Assembly (NCBI RefSeq): GCF_900108945.1
Contig: NZ_FNYE01000018.1
Span: forward strand, 62,001 to 126,000
DNA length: 64,000 bases
Direction of reading: 5' to 3'
DNA from: Paraburkholderia diazotrophica
GTDB lineage: Bacteria; Pseudomonadota; Gammaproteobacteria; Burkholderiales; Burkholderiaceae
Made by a program: the position numbers and the translations under genes. Of the stretch, positions 42,704-51,459 are shown piece by piece. Within the stretch, counting starts at the first letter, position 1. Every line of letters begins with the position of its first letter. The notes beneath the pieces are model-generated. The model had not been told where the DNA came from and made no database searches. It saw nothing but the letters and a program-made list of their open reading frames with translations.

Positions 42704-44053
42704 CTACGATCCGACGGTGCTCGCGCGGCGGGCGTCGTCGAGATCGTCCGTCGACGTCGTTTCGAGCGAAGGGTCGTGATGCAGCAGCAGAACGGCCGCC
42801 ACGCCGATCAGACCTGCGCCCGCGAGGCACAGCAGACCCGCGCCGAACCCGCCTGTGCTGTCCTTGATCCAGCCCATCGCATAGGGTCCGAAGAAGCCCG
42901 CCAGGTTGCCGAGCGAATTGATCGCGGCGATGCCGCCCGCAGCCGCTGCGCCGGACAGGAAAGCGGCCGGCAAAGTCCAGATCACGGGCAGGCAGCCGAA
43001 GATGCCGAATCCCGCAATCGACAGCGCGGCCATCTTCAGCACGGGATTGTCGAGGCCAGCCGACGCCGCGATGCCGCCCGCCGCGACCAGCAATGCAATC
43101 GCGACATGCCAGCGGCGCTCCAGCTTGCGGTCCGAGCGGCGACCCCACGCGATCATGCTGATCACGCCGACCACATAAGGCAGCGATGTCACGAAACCCG
43201 TCTGCACGTTCGTCAGGCCGAACGACTTGACGATCTGGGGCAGAAAGAAGCTCAGGCCATAGTTCGTTGCATTGGCACCGAAATAGATCAGCGCAATGGC
43301 GAGCACGCGAGAATTGATGAGCGCCTCTTTCACGCTGAATGCACGCACGGCCTCCCGTTGCCTGCGCTCCTCGGCCTGGCGAGCGACGAGCCAGTCGCGC
43401 TCGTCAGCCGAAAGCCAGTGCGCATCGGCCGGCTTGTCCGTCAGGTAGAAGTACACGACGAACGCGAGCAGCAGAGCAGGCAAGGCTTCAATGAGGTAGA
43501 GCCACTGCCAGCCGGCAAGCTGGCCGCGGCCATCGAGCGACAGCAGCGCGCCCGATATCGGACTGCCGATCACCGTCGACAGCGGAATCGCCGCCATGAA
43601 ATAGCCGACGACCCGACCGCGATACACGGCGGGAAACCACAACGTCAGCAGGAAAATGATGCCGGGAAAGAACCCTGCTTCGGCGACACCGAGCAGCACG
43701 CGCAGCCCGTAGAACACGTGAACCGACGACATTCCCGTATATCGGGAAATATCCGGAATGAACGCCATCAAGCCGGCGAGGATGCCCCACGTGAACATGA
43801 TCCGCGCAATCCAGCGCCGCGCGCCGAACCGCTCCAGCAGAAGATTCGAAGGCACTTCGAAAAAGAAGTACGCGATGAAGAACACGCCCGCACCGAAACC
43901 GAACTGGCTTGCCGAAAAGCCCAGCGCGCTGTTCATCTGCAGTGCCGCAAAGCCGACATTGACGCGGTCGAGATAGGCAATGAAATAACACACGATCAGG
44001 AACGGCACGAGGCGGATCATCACGCGCCGCATGGTGCGGTTTTCCAGCTCCAT
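42704..44053 (-). CDS. ACS-family MFS transporter (organic anion:proton symporter)
   Basis: A 449-residue carrier of the anion:cation symporter family with twelve helices. Signature parts are 'IAYLDRVNVGFAALQMNSAL', 'FFIAYFFFEVPSNLLLERFG' and the loop-2-like 'ARRWIARIMFTWG'. The family imports carboxylates such as tartrate, phthalate, hexuronates or sugar acids. GGAGGAGACAAACG precedes the ATG. It is convergent with the LysR gene. The 270 bases upstream (44054-44324) up to the dctM relic contain no gene that I can support. Confidence 0.9.
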   Translation of the reverse strand: MELENRTMRRVMIRLVPFLIVCYFIAYLDRVNVGFAALQMNSALGFSASQFGFGAGVFFIAYFFFEVPSNLLLERFGARRWIARIMFTWGILAGLMAFIPDISRYTGMSSVHVFYGLRVLLGVAEAGFFPGIIFLLTLWFPAVYRGRVVGYFMAAIPLSTVIGSPISGALLSLDGRGQLAGWQWLYLIEALPALLLAFVVYFYLTDKPADAHWLSADERDWLVARQAEERRQREAVRAFSVKEALINSRVLAIALIYFGANATNYGLSFFLPQIVKSFGLTNVQTGFVTSLPYVVGVISMIAWGRRSDRKLERRWHVAIALLVAAGGIAASAGLDNPVLKMAALSIAGFGIFGCLPVIWTLPAAFLSGAAAAGGIAAINSLGNLAGFFGPYAMGWIKDSTGGFGAGLLCLAGAGLIGVAAVLLLHHDPSLETTSTDDLDDARRASTVGS

Positions 44054-44324
44054 CGTTTGTCTCCTCCGAATTGATCAGTCCGGTATCAATGCTTCACGAG
44101 ACTACTCCTTAGGCCGCGCGCACAAAAGTGCTTTATGGCTGTTTGAAAGGAATGGGCTTGCTTGCAAAGTATCGGGAGCAAACCTTCGGAAAGAATTTCC
44201 TTGCGGAAGCACTCGTCAGCAACACCTTCCGCAAGATGCGACCGTGAATCACCGGACAGTTGCATGTGAGAAGACTTCGCTTCGATCTTCTTGTACGTTC
44301 TTCTCGTGCTTCTCGCGCTTCCCA

Positions 44325-44690
44325 TCAGGCGCCATTGAAAAGCAGCATCGTCAGTTGCGGACAGATGCCGATCAGCGCAAGCACGCCCGCCATGATGAAC
44401 ACATAGGGCAGCGTCCCCAGCACGATCCGCCGCAGCGGCACATCGGGCGCCACGCTTTGCACGACGAAGAGGTTGAGCCCGACGGGCGGATGGATCAGCG
44501 CCATCTCCATGTTGATCACGACGACGACGCCGAACCAGATCAGATTCCAGTGATACGCTTGCACCACAGGGACGAGCACGGGCATCGTCACGACGATGAT
44601 CGCAATGGTTTCCATGAAACAGCCGAGAAAGATCAGCAGCAGGTTGATGCTGATAAACAGCACCCACGGCTCGACGTGCGCGCCCGCGAC
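44325..44690 (-). pseudogene. C-terminal remnant of a TRAP transporter large permease (dctM)
   Basis: About 120 residues in one open frame match the C-terminal end of DctM/TRAP large subunits: 'PWVLFISINLLLIFLGCFME', 'MPVLVPVVQAYHWNLIWFGV', 'MALIHPPVGLNLFVVQSVA'. DctM is normally 425-430 residues, so about 70% is missing. Homology stops near 44690, where the opposite strand begins to read the end of an unrelated amidohydrolase. No DctP or DctQ gene is nearby. The frame has no start signal and is not expected to be functional. Confidence 0.8.
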
Positions 44691-44747
44691 CGCCTGTGCA
44701 TCCTCGTGGACAACCCTGTCACGCTCTACGGGTTCGACCCGCAATGA
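44691..44747 (+). pseudogene. C-terminal remnant of an amidohydrolase gene
   Basis: Eighteen codons read 'RLCILVDNPVTLYGFDPQ' and a stop. The segment ILVDNPxxLYGF is the conserved end of the TIM-barrel amidohydrolase 2 family. The stop lies 32 bases before the class II aldolase start, a typical operon spacing, so a full amidohydrolase gene once preceded the aldolase. Everything upstream of about 44691 has been replaced by the reversed dctM fragment. Confidence 0.6.
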
Positions 44748-44779
44748 GCCGCGCTATCCGATGAATTCTGGAGACGACC

Positions 44780-45562
44780 ATGCTGATGGAACACAACGTG
44801 CCGTCCGACGTGAAGTCGATGGTTTCCGAAGCGGAGTGGAATACACGTGTCGATCTGGCCGCATGCTACCGGCTGATGCCCTGGTTCGGCTTGAGCGATC
44901 TCGTGTACAACCACATCACGGCACGCATTCCCGGCGACGACACGCGCCTGCTGATCAATCCGTATGGCTACATGTACGAGGAGATCACGGCGTCGAGTCT
45001 CATCACGATCGATATCGACGGCAACGTGCTCTTCAATCCGAACGATGGCACTTATGGCGTCAACGCCGCCGGTTATGTGATTCACAGCGCGGTGCATGCG
45101 GCGAGGCATGATGTGAAGAATTGCGTGATCCATACGCATAGCCGTGGCGGACTCGCTGTGTCGGCGCTGTCGTGTGGGCTCTTGCCGCTTACGCAAACGG
45201 CGATGCGCTTCAGTCCCGTCGCGTATCACGACTATCAGGGCGTGGCGATCGACCTCGAAGAACGCAAGACGCTCGCTGAAGACCTGGGCAATGCCGAAGC
45301 GATGATCCTGCGCAATCACGGCCTGCTGGTTGCCAGTGCATCGATACCGCAAGCCTTCAACGCGATCTACTGGCTGGAAAATGCGTGCCGCGCGCAAGTC
45401 GATGCGATGGCGTGCAATACGGAGCTTCATTTGCCGCCACAGCATGTGATCGACAAGACGGCGCACCTCTACAAGCCCGAAACTCGCCGCCCCTATGGCG
45501 AAATGGAATGGCCCGCGATGCTGCGTTTTCTCGACCGACGTGACCCTTCGTATCGCAACTAG
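44780..45562 (+). CDS. Class II aldolase/adducin-family protein
   Basis: A 260-residue zinc-type aldolase-family protein. Metal-binding histidines are in 'VIHTHSRGGLAVSAL' and later 'ILRNHGLLV'; 'GLSDLVYNHITARIPGDDTR' is the typical N-terminal block. Members of this subgroup act as aldolases or decarboxylases on small hydroxy acids, and many have no known reaction. TGGAGA precedes the ATG. The relic upstream suggests it was part of an amidohydrolase-aldolase catabolic operon. Confidence 0.85.
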   Translation: MLMEHNVPSDVKSMVSEAEWNTRVDLAACYRLMPWFGLSDLVYNHITARIPGDDTRLLINPYGYMYEEITASSLITIDIDGNVLFNPNDGTYGVNAAGYVIHSAVHAARHDVKNCVIHTHSRGGLAVSALSCGLLPLTQTAMRFSPVAYHDYQGVAIDLEERKTLAEDLGNAEAMILRNHGLLVASASIPQAFNAIYWLENACRAQVDAMACNTELHLPPQHVIDKTAHLYKPETRRPYGEMEWPAMLRFLDRRDPSYRN

Positions 45563-45658
45563 ATCGAGCATCCTCCTCATAAATTGACTGGCAGACTTCG
45601 ATAAAGATTGCGAAACTGGCAAGGCTTTCCCTGCAACGGCAACAGGAGAATTGAAAAA

Positions 45659-46129
45659 ATGACTGATGCCTACCGTAGCAAAGGGCTGTCCAGCGCAGTT
45701 TCGTATCAAGACCCGAAGGCCGCTTTTCGCTGGCTCGAAGCCGCATTTGGGTTCGAGCCGCTGTTCGTGATCCTCGACAGTGACGGCAATCTCGCCCACT
45801 CCGAAATGTCATATGGCGATTCCGTCGTGATGGTCGGCAGCGAGTGGAGCGATGACCATAAGAGCCCGCGCTCCGTCAGCGGCAAGAACACGCAGTCCGT
45901 TCATGTGCAGCTCGCCGAGGGCGAGGACATCGACGCCCATTGCGCCCATGCGCGCGCGGCGGGCGCGACGATTCTGGCTGAGCCGCAAACCCAGTTCTAT
46001 GGCGATCGAACGTATCGTGCAAAGGACCCGGAGGGCCACATCTGGACCTTCGGCGTCACCGTGCAAAAGATGACGCCTGACGAGTGGGACAAGGCGAGTG
46101 GGCTTATCACCCGAACACGGCTCGATTGA
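45659..46129 (+). CDS. VOC-family (glyoxalase-like) protein
   Basis: A 156-residue single-domain VOC protein, related to PhnB/YcgJ-type members. Visible blocks are 'LSSAVSYQDPKAAFRWLEAA', 'GFEPLFVILDSDGNLAHSEM', 'VQLAEGEDIDAHCAHARAAG' and 'RTYRAKDPEGHIWTFGVTVQ'. The metal-ligand pattern is that of small dimeric glyoxalase-fold proteins without assigned activity. The ATG at 45659 is preceded by AGGAGAA. It follows the aldolase after 96 bases. Confidence 0.85.
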   Translation: MTDAYRSKGLSSAVSYQDPKAAFRWLEAAFGFEPLFVILDSDGNLAHSEMSYGDSVVMVGSEWSDDHKSPRSVSGKNTQSVHVQLAEGEDIDAHCAHARAAGATILAEPQTQFYGDRTYRAKDPEGHIWTFGVTVQKMTPDEWDKASGLITRTRLD

Positions 46130-46316
46130 GCGCCTTCATCTAATCGATGCCTGTGGGCCCGAGCGGCGGCGTAGCGTGTACCGCGCAAAAGGCTTTGCAT
46201 CGCTGAACGAATTCACTTGCGCTCATCCGCGATAACGATAGCGCTCGATATTATTTGCGTGGCCGCAAGCGCCTCTCTACGATCTGGTGATCCTAATTTC
46301 GATTACCTTCGATCCT

Positions 46317-47144
46317 ATGAGAACAACGAAGACGCTCAAGACCGCACTCCTTTCCCTTCTTCTGGCTTGCGGCATCGTGAGCGCACAACCGGCGCTCGCC
46401 GCCGGTCAGACCGTGCGCGTCGGCATCATGTCCGGCGAGGACGAGGACGTCTGGCGTGCGGTCGCAACCAACGCGGCGAAGCATGGCATCACCGTCAAGG
46501 TCACGACGTTCTCCGACTACACGCAGCCGAACGAAGCACTCGCGCAGCACGATCTCGACGCCAATTCGTTTCAGCACAAGCCGTATCTCGACGCGCAGAT
46601 CGCAGCGCGCCACTATGACATCGTGCCCGTGGGTTTCACGTACGTGCAGCCGATCGGCCTCTACTCGCGCAAGGTGAAATCGGTCGCCGCGCTGCCGCAG
46701 AACGCGACGATCGGCGTGCCGAACGATCCGAGCAATGAAGGCCGCGCGCTGCTGCTGTTGCAGGCAAACGGGCTCATCAAGCTGCGCCCCGACGTCGGCC
46801 TGCTGCCGACGGCTCGCGACATCGCGGACAATCCGAAGCACATCCAGATCAAGGAACTCGACGCGGGTATCGTCGGCCGCGCGATCGGCGATCTGGACGC
46901 GGCGGTCGTCAATACCGACTGGGCGATCAAGGCCGGCATCCAGATTCCGCAGGAGCGCATCGCACAGGAGAAGGTGCCCGGCAATCCGTATCGCAATTTC
47001 ATCGCGGTCAACACGAAAGATGCGAAAGCCGCCTGGGTGAAGACGCTCGTCGACAGCTATCAGCAGGCCAATGTCGCTTCGGCGATCCTCACGGTTTATC
47101 ACGGCGCGACGCTGCCGGCATGGGAGGGCGCGCCGCAGCATTGA
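46317..47144 (+). CDS. MetQ/NlpA-family substrate-binding protein, orphan
   Basis: A 275-residue periplasmic binding protein of the MetQ (methionine ABC uptake) family. Blocks include 'QTVRVGIMSGEDEDVWRAVA', 'DANSFQHKPYLDAQIAARHY', 'PVGFTYVQPIGLYSRKVKSV' and 'NPYRNFIAVNTKD'. The signal region contains 'LLLACG', a possible but imperfect lipobox, and also an 'ALAA' cleavage site, so lipidation is uncertain. No ATPase (metN) or permease (metI) gene is adjacent. It may serve a transporter encoded elsewhere or bind another ligand. Confidence 0.87.
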   Translation: MRTTKTLKTALLSLLLACGIVSAQPALAAGQTVRVGIMSGEDEDVWRAVATNAAKHGITVKVTTFSDYTQPNEALAQHDLDANSFQHKPYLDAQIAARHYDIVPVGFTYVQPIGLYSRKVKSVAALPQNATIGVPNDPSNEGRALLLLQANGLIKLRPDVGLLPTARDIADNPKHIQIKELDAGIVGRAIGDLDAAVVNTDWAIKAGIQIPQERIAQEKVPGNPYRNFIAVNTKDAKAAWVKTLVDSYQQANVASAILTVYHGATLPAWEGAPQH

Positions 47145-47291
47145 CGCTGCACGCGGCGCAAGCGGCATAAGCGGCGCCGCGCTCTCGCTCAACGTTGCGG
47201 GTCGCGCTATGAGTCGCGGGCCCCGCGACAGATGACCGTGCCCGCTCCCGAAGACTCGCCCTCTCTGTTCCTTTCGTTCCGTCCTTCTGCC

Positions 47292-48272
47292 ATGTCCACG
47301 ATCAACACGTCGCGCGATCGCCGCGCGTTCCTGAAACTTTCGGTCGGTGCTGTTGCGGCAGCGGCCTCGATGTCCGTTGTACCCGTGTCGTTGGCCCAGG
47401 CAGCGACGCCGCGCACGCTGCGCATCGGCAATCAGAAGGGCTATCTGACTCTGCTCAAAGGTCGCGGCACGCTCGAAAAGCGGCTGGCTCCGCTCAACGT
47501 ATCGGTGAGCTGGACGGAGTTCGCGGCGGGCCCCGTGCAACTGGAAGCGCTGAATGTCGGCTCGATCGATTTCGGCGACGTCGGCGAAGCGCCGCCGATC
47601 TTCGCGCAGGCAGCGGGCGCGCCCCTGGCTTATGTCGCGGCGACGGTCACGCGGCCGCAATCCGAAGCCGTGCTCGTACCGCCGCAATCGACGATCCGCT
47701 CGGTGGCAGACCTGAAAGGAAAGAGAATTGCGCTCAACAAGGGCAGCAACGTCCACTACTTTCTGGTGAAGCTGCTGCGTCAGCATGGCTTGCAATATAG
47801 CGACGTCAACCTGGTCTTCCTCGCGCCCGCCGATGCGCGGGCCGCGTTCGAGCGCGCTTCCATCGACGCGTGGGTCATCTGGGACCCGTTCTTTGCGGCA
47901 GCGGAGAAATCGCTGGGCGCACGCGTGATTGCGGATGCGAGCGGCGTCGTAGGCAATCGCGCGTACTATTTTTCGTCGCACACGTACGCAGCGAAGAACC
48001 CCGACGTGATCCGGATTCTGATCGACGAACTCGACAAGATCGATCAGTGGGGCAAGCAGAACAAGGATCAACTGGCAAGCGAACTCGCGCAGCTATGGGG
48101 CTTGCCGAAGCCCGTAGTCGATGCAGCCGTGGGCCGCCAGCAGTTCGGCACGCAGCCGATTACCCGCGCGATCCTCGGCGAGCAGCAACAGATCGCGGAT
48201 ACGTTCCTTGAGCTTGGCCTTATTCCGAAGCACGTCGACGTACTGAAAGCGGCGCCGCCGAATCTCGCGTAG
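47292..48272 (+). CDS. SsuA-like sulfonate/aliphatic ABC substrate-binding protein, Tat-type signal
   Basis: A 326-residue solute-binding protein of the aliphatic sulfonate (SsuA) family. The N-terminus carries a twin-arginine motif ('SRDRRAFLKLSVGAVAAAA'), so export by Tat is likely. The body shows 'RTLRIGNQKGYLTLLKGRGT', 'VSWTEFAAGPVQLEALNVGS', 'GKRIALNKGSNVHYFLVKLL' and 'IDAWVIWDPFFAAAEKS'. The ligand could be a sulfonate or taurine-like compound. Permease and ATPase genes are absent, as for the MetQ-like gene 147 bases upstream. Confidence 0.87.
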   Translation: MSTINTSRDRRAFLKLSVGAVAAAASMSVVPVSLAQAATPRTLRIGNQKGYLTLLKGRGTLEKRLAPLNVSVSWTEFAAGPVQLEALNVGSIDFGDVGEAPPIFAQAAGAPLAYVAATVTRPQSEAVLVPPQSTIRSVADLKGKRIALNKGSNVHYFLVKLLRQHGLQYSDVNLVFLAPADARAAFERASIDAWVIWDPFFAAAEKSLGARVIADASGVVGNRAYYFSSHTYAAKNPDVIRILIDELDKIDQWGKQNKDQLASELAQLWGLPKPVVDAAVGRQQFGTQPITRAILGEQQQIADTFLELGLIPKHVDVLKAAPPNLA

Positions 48273-48300
48273 CGCACGCAACGACCGCATTAGACGCGGT

Positions 48301-49269
48301 CTACGCAGAGCCGGCCCGCCGCTCCCCCGCAGCCGGAAGCGCGCGTTGCGCGGCGAGCCCGGGCGAAGCGAACATATCGACCAGTTGATCGCGCAACCAG
48401 CGATGCGCGGGCACGGTCTCGTTGCGCTGATGCCAGAACAGGCTGATCACGCGATCCGGCGCCTCGAGCGGCGCGCGCACGCTCACGAGTTCACCATCTC
48501 CACTGCGTTCGCACAGATCGCGCGGCAACACGGCGATCAGATCGCTTGCGCGGATGATCTCGCACGCAACCGTGTAGTGGTTGACCGTCGCGACGAGGTT
48601 GCGCTTCAATCCGCGCGACGCAAGAAAGCTGCCGAATGACGGTTGCGTCTGTCCCGCAAGACTGATGTCGACATGGCTTGCATTCAGAAAGCGCCGCGTC
48701 GTCAGCCGGCCTGGTGCCGCAAGCGGATGACCGCGCCGCATCAGACACGCGTAGTCCACCGTCCACAGTGAGCGCGAGCGGATGTGCGCGGGCGGCAGCG
48801 TCTCGTTCACATAGACCCCGATCACGCAATCGACGCGATTGCCTTCGAGCAGCGCCGGTGCATCGAGCAGGATGTTCGGCACGGTGTGCCATTGCAGGTG
48901 CGGCGCGCTTTCGCTGAACCGCTCGATCAGGCGCGGCATTACGATGCCCGCGACGTAATCCGACATCGACAGACTGAAGCTGACCTGCGCGTTACCCGGT
49001 GAAAACGTCTCTTCGTCGAGCGCGGCACGAATGCGGCTCAGTGAATCGCCAACAGGCCCCCACAGCGCCATCGCGCGTTGTGTCGGCGTGACGCCCGCGC
49101 CGTTGCGCACGAAGAGCGGATCGTCGAAAGCCTCACGCAGACGGCTCAACGCATTGCTGACGGCGGGCTGCGTGAGCGACAGCTTGGTGGCGGCCCGCGT
49201 GACGGCGCCTTCCGTCATCAAGGCTTCGAATACCTTCAGCAGGTTCAGATCGAGCGACCGGAAGCTCAT
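48301..49269 (-). CDS. LysR-family regulator divergent from the MFS-GAF-amidohydrolase genes
   Basis: A 322-residue LysR protein of the NodD/LinR-like subgroup ('FRSLDLNLLKVFEALMTEGA', HTH 'TRAATKLSLTQPAVSNALSR'). The effector domain has 'MSDYVAGIVMPRLIERFSES' and 'HVDISLAGQTQPSFG'. It is divergent from the MFS gene at 49435 and convergent with the SsuA-like gene; a short 6-bp hairpin (gaccgc/gcggtc, about 48283-48301) lies at the convergent end. It probably controls the MFS-GAF-amidohydrolase group. Confidence 0.9.
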   Translation of the reverse strand: MSFRSLDLNLLKVFEALMTEGAVTRAATKLSLTQPAVSNALSRLREAFDDPLFVRNGAGVTPTQRAMALWGPVGDSLSRIRAALDEETFSPGNAQVSFSLSMSDYVAGIVMPRLIERFSESAPHLQWHTVPNILLDAPALLEGNRVDCVIGVYVNETLPPAHIRSRSLWTVDYACLMRRGHPLAAPGRLTTRRFLNASHVDISLAGQTQPSFGSFLASRGLKRNLVATVNHYTVACEIIRASDLIAVLPRDLCERSGDGELVSVRAPLEAPDRVISLFWHQRNETVPAHRWLRDQLVDMFASPGLAAQRALPAAGERRAGSA

Positions 49270-49308
49270 TGCCGTCCATTCACGAGGTCAATGTACGAGA
49301 TCAAGAAT

Positions 49309-49320
49309 ATAAATATTTAT
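49309..49320. promoter_or_regulatory. AT-rich palindrome in a LysR/MFS divergent promoter
   Basis: ATAAATATTTAT is a perfect 12-bp palindrome in an otherwise GC-rich region. It is 40 bases before the LysR start and 115 bases before the MFS start. Position and symmetry fit a LysR binding site or the core of the divergent promoters. Confidence 0.4.
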
Positions 49321-49434
49321 GACGTTCGACAAGCCATAGAATCGGCCTCAATCAGAAAGGGCCGTCCGCACGCGAACCTTGCGCGGGGCCACTCCGCCGG
49401 GCCGAGCGACTATCGCGACTACAGGAGCACACCC

Positions 49435-50814
49435 GTGTCGAACGTCACCGTGTCAAATGTTTCTGCACGCATCGAGCGCCTTCCGTTTGGACGCTTTCAC
49501 GGACACCTGCTGCTGATGGGCGGCCTCGGCTACGCGTTCGACGCGATGGATGCCGCCGCTGTCGCCTTCGTGCTGCCCGTGCTGCGCCACGACTGGAGCC
49601 TGTCCAGTGTGCAGACGGGCGTGCTCGGCAGCGGCAACTTCATCGGCTTCTTTTTCGGCGCGCTGCTCGCGGGCACGCTCGGCGACCTGATCGGCCGACG
49701 CAAGGTGATGATGTCGGCGCTGCTGATCTACTGCGTTGCTTCCGTCGTCAGCGCGATGACCGATTCGTGGCCGACGTTTCTCGCCGCACGAATCGTGGCC
49801 GGCATGGGAACGGGCGCCGAGAGCGCGATCATCGCGCCCTACCTCGCCGAGTTCGTGGCGAAGCGGTATCGCGGCATCTTCACGGGTGCGCTGGCCGGGT
49901 TCTTTTCATTCGGCTTCGTGGCCGCCGCGCTGCTCGGATACTTCATCGTGCCGGCGTTCGATGCGGGCTGGCGCGTCGTGCTGCTCATCACCGCCGTGCC
50001 GATCCTGATGCTGCTCTGGTGGCGCCGCGCGCTGCCGGAGTCGCCTCGCTGGCTGGAAAGCCGCGGGCATACGGATGAAGCGGTGCGTGTGCTCGATCGC
50101 ATCGAAGCCGGTTTCGCCGCACGCGGCATCGTCTTGCCGGAGCCTGAGCCGACGGGTCCGCGCGGCGAGCCTTCGTTGTCGACGGGCACGCTGTCCGCGA
50201 ATTTCCGCGTGTTGTGGACGGGACGCCAGGCGCGCATCACGACGATGACATGGCTAATGTGGCTGTCGATCACGTTCAGCTACTACGCGTTCTTCACGTG
50301 GATTCCCGGCCTGCTCGTCCAGCATGGGATGAGCATCACGCGCAGCTTCGGCTATTCGGTTGCGATGTATGTCGCGCAGGTGCCGGGCTACTTCAGCGCG
50401 TCGTGGTTCAACGAACGCATCGGACGGCAGGCGACGATCGCGTCGTACATGCTGTTCGGCTGCGCGTGCGCATTGGGCATGGCGTTCGCCGGCACCAACG
50501 GCGAGATCATGGCAGCGGGCATCGGCCTGTCGTTCTTCATGAACGGCACGTATGCGGGCGTCTATGCATACACGGCCGAAGTGTTCCCGACGGCCGTGCG
50601 CACGACGGGTGCCGGAACGGCGTCGGCGATCGGCCGGATCGGCGCGATCGTGTCGCCGATACTCGTCGGCTATCTGTATCCGAAGTTCGGATTCGCGGGC
50701 GTGTTCGGCGTGACGACCGTCGTCCTGTTGCTCGGTGCGATTTCCGTGGTGATGATGGGCGTGCCGACGCGCGGACGCTCGCTTGAAGACATTGCCGCAG
50801 GAGAGGCGGTATGA
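49435..50814 (+). CDS. MFS transporter, organic-acid type
   Basis: A 459-residue, twelve-helix major facilitator similar to aromatic/organic acid:H+ symporters (NaiP/AAHS-like). Motifs are 'GYAFDAMDAAAVAFVLPVLR', 'LAGTLGDLIGRRKVMM' (the MFS loop 2-3 signature) and 'YTAEVFPTAVRTTGAGTASA'. The GTG at 49435 is chosen because ACAGGAG lies just upstream; the frame is open much further, but that part overlaps the LysR gene and is not membrane-like. The stop overlaps the GAF-protein start (ATGA), so it is the first gene of a coupled group. Confidence 0.88.
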   Translation: MSNVTVSNVSARIERLPFGRFHGHLLLMGGLGYAFDAMDAAAVAFVLPVLRHDWSLSSVQTGVLGSGNFIGFFFGALLAGTLGDLIGRRKVMMSALLIYCVASVVSAMTDSWPTFLAARIVAGMGTGAESAIIAPYLAEFVAKRYRGIFTGALAGFFSFGFVAAALLGYFIVPAFDAGWRVVLLITAVPILMLLWWRRALPESPRWLESRGHTDEAVRVLDRIEAGFAARGIVLPEPEPTGPRGEPSLSTGTLSANFRVLWTGRQARITTMTWLMWLSITFSYYAFFTWIPGLLVQHGMSITRSFGYSVAMYVAQVPGYFSASWFNERIGRQATIASYMLFGCACALGMAFAGTNGEIMAAGIGLSFFMNGTYAGVYAYTAEVFPTAVRTTGAGTASAIGRIGAIVSPILVGYLYPKFGFAGVFGVTTVVLLLGAISVVMMGVPTRGRSLEDIAAGEAV

Positions 50815-51323
50815 GCGACACACGCGAACACGGATTGGACGCCCTCGGATTGCAACCTTTCTTCGCGCTCACTCGCGCGCAGGCACACGCAGATCAACCG
50901 GCGACGCTCTATCGCGCGCTCGACACGGTCCTCGCCGAAACGATCGGGCACACGCTCTTCACGATCTTGCGCTACGACGCTGCGGCGAACGAATCGGCGC
51001 GCGTCTACAGCAACCTGCCAAACGAATATCCGACGGCGGCCAAAAAGCCGCTCGCGGGCGGCAGCTGGGTCGAAACGGTGCTGACGCGCGGCGACGCGTT
51101 CATCGGCAGAACGGGCGACGAGCTTCGTGCTGTGTTCCCCGATCACGAGCTGATCGCGTCGCTTGGCTGCGAGAGCGTGCTGAACGTGCCCGTGCGATGG
51201 AAGGGGCGCACGCTCGCGTCGCTGAACCTGTTGCATACGCGAGCCTGGTATCGGGACGATCACGTGCCGTTCGCGCAGTCGCTCGCGCAGTTCGCGCTGC
51301 CGGCGCTGCTCGAGGATGTTTGA
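50811..51323 (+). CDS. GAF-domain protein
   Basis: A 170-residue protein consisting essentially of one GAF domain ('TLYRALDTVLAETIGHTLFT', 'SNLPNEYPTAAKKPLAGGSW', 'LGCESVLNVPVRWKGRTLAS', 'LNLLHTR'). It has no output domain. Stand-alone GAF proteins bind small ligands or reduce methionine sulfoxide; the Cys in 'SLGCESVLN' is in the region where fRMsr enzymes carry one, but the full Cys set is not seen. It is translationally coupled to the MFS gene and precedes an amidohydrolase, so it may sense or process the transported compound. Confidence 0.82.
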   Translation: MSDTREHGLDALGLQPFFALTRAQAHADQPATLYRALDTVLAETIGHTLFTILRYDAAANESARVYSNLPNEYPTAAKKPLAGGSWVETVLTRGDAFIGRTGDELRAVFPDHELIASLGCESVLNVPVRWKGRTLASLNLLHTRAWYRDDHVPFAQSLAQFALPALLEDV

Positions 51324-51351
51324 TCGCGATGCGAGCGCTCGACAGCGGATC

Positions 51352-51442
51352 GAATCATTGACGCAATCCATTGAAGCAACGCATCGACGAAACCCATTGA
51401 CCGAATCCACTCACCGAACCCACTCACCGAACCCATTACGCA
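51352..51442 (+). repeat. 13-bp minisatellite in the leader of an amidohydrolase gene
   Basis: Seven imperfect units, mostly of 13 bases, follow each other without gaps: best copies are aacccattgaccg (51391), aatccactcaccg (51404), aacccactcaccg (51417) and aacccattacgca (51430), preceded by three more diverged units from 51352. The array ends 4 bases before the GGAGGGG ribosome-binding site of the amidohydrolase. It fills almost the whole gap after the GAF gene. A 13-base unit cannot preserve a reading frame, so it is non-coding. Confidence 0.75.
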
Positions 51443-51459
51443 ATCCGGAGGGGAATCGA

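Noticed and set aside
42410..44074. A 554-codon plus-strand open frame opposite the ACS-type transporter
   Set aside because: The protein is charged low-complexity sequence, and the opposite strand encodes a clear twelve-helix carrier.
46293..48071. A 592-codon minus-strand open frame opposite the two binding proteins
   Set aside because: It is the shadow of two well-recognised substrate-binding protein genes and has no motif or ribosome-binding site.
51352..51442. The 13-bp array as part of a coding N-terminus of the amidohydrolase
   Set aside because: The amidohydrolase has a strong ribosome-binding site after the array, and 13-base units shift frame at each copy.
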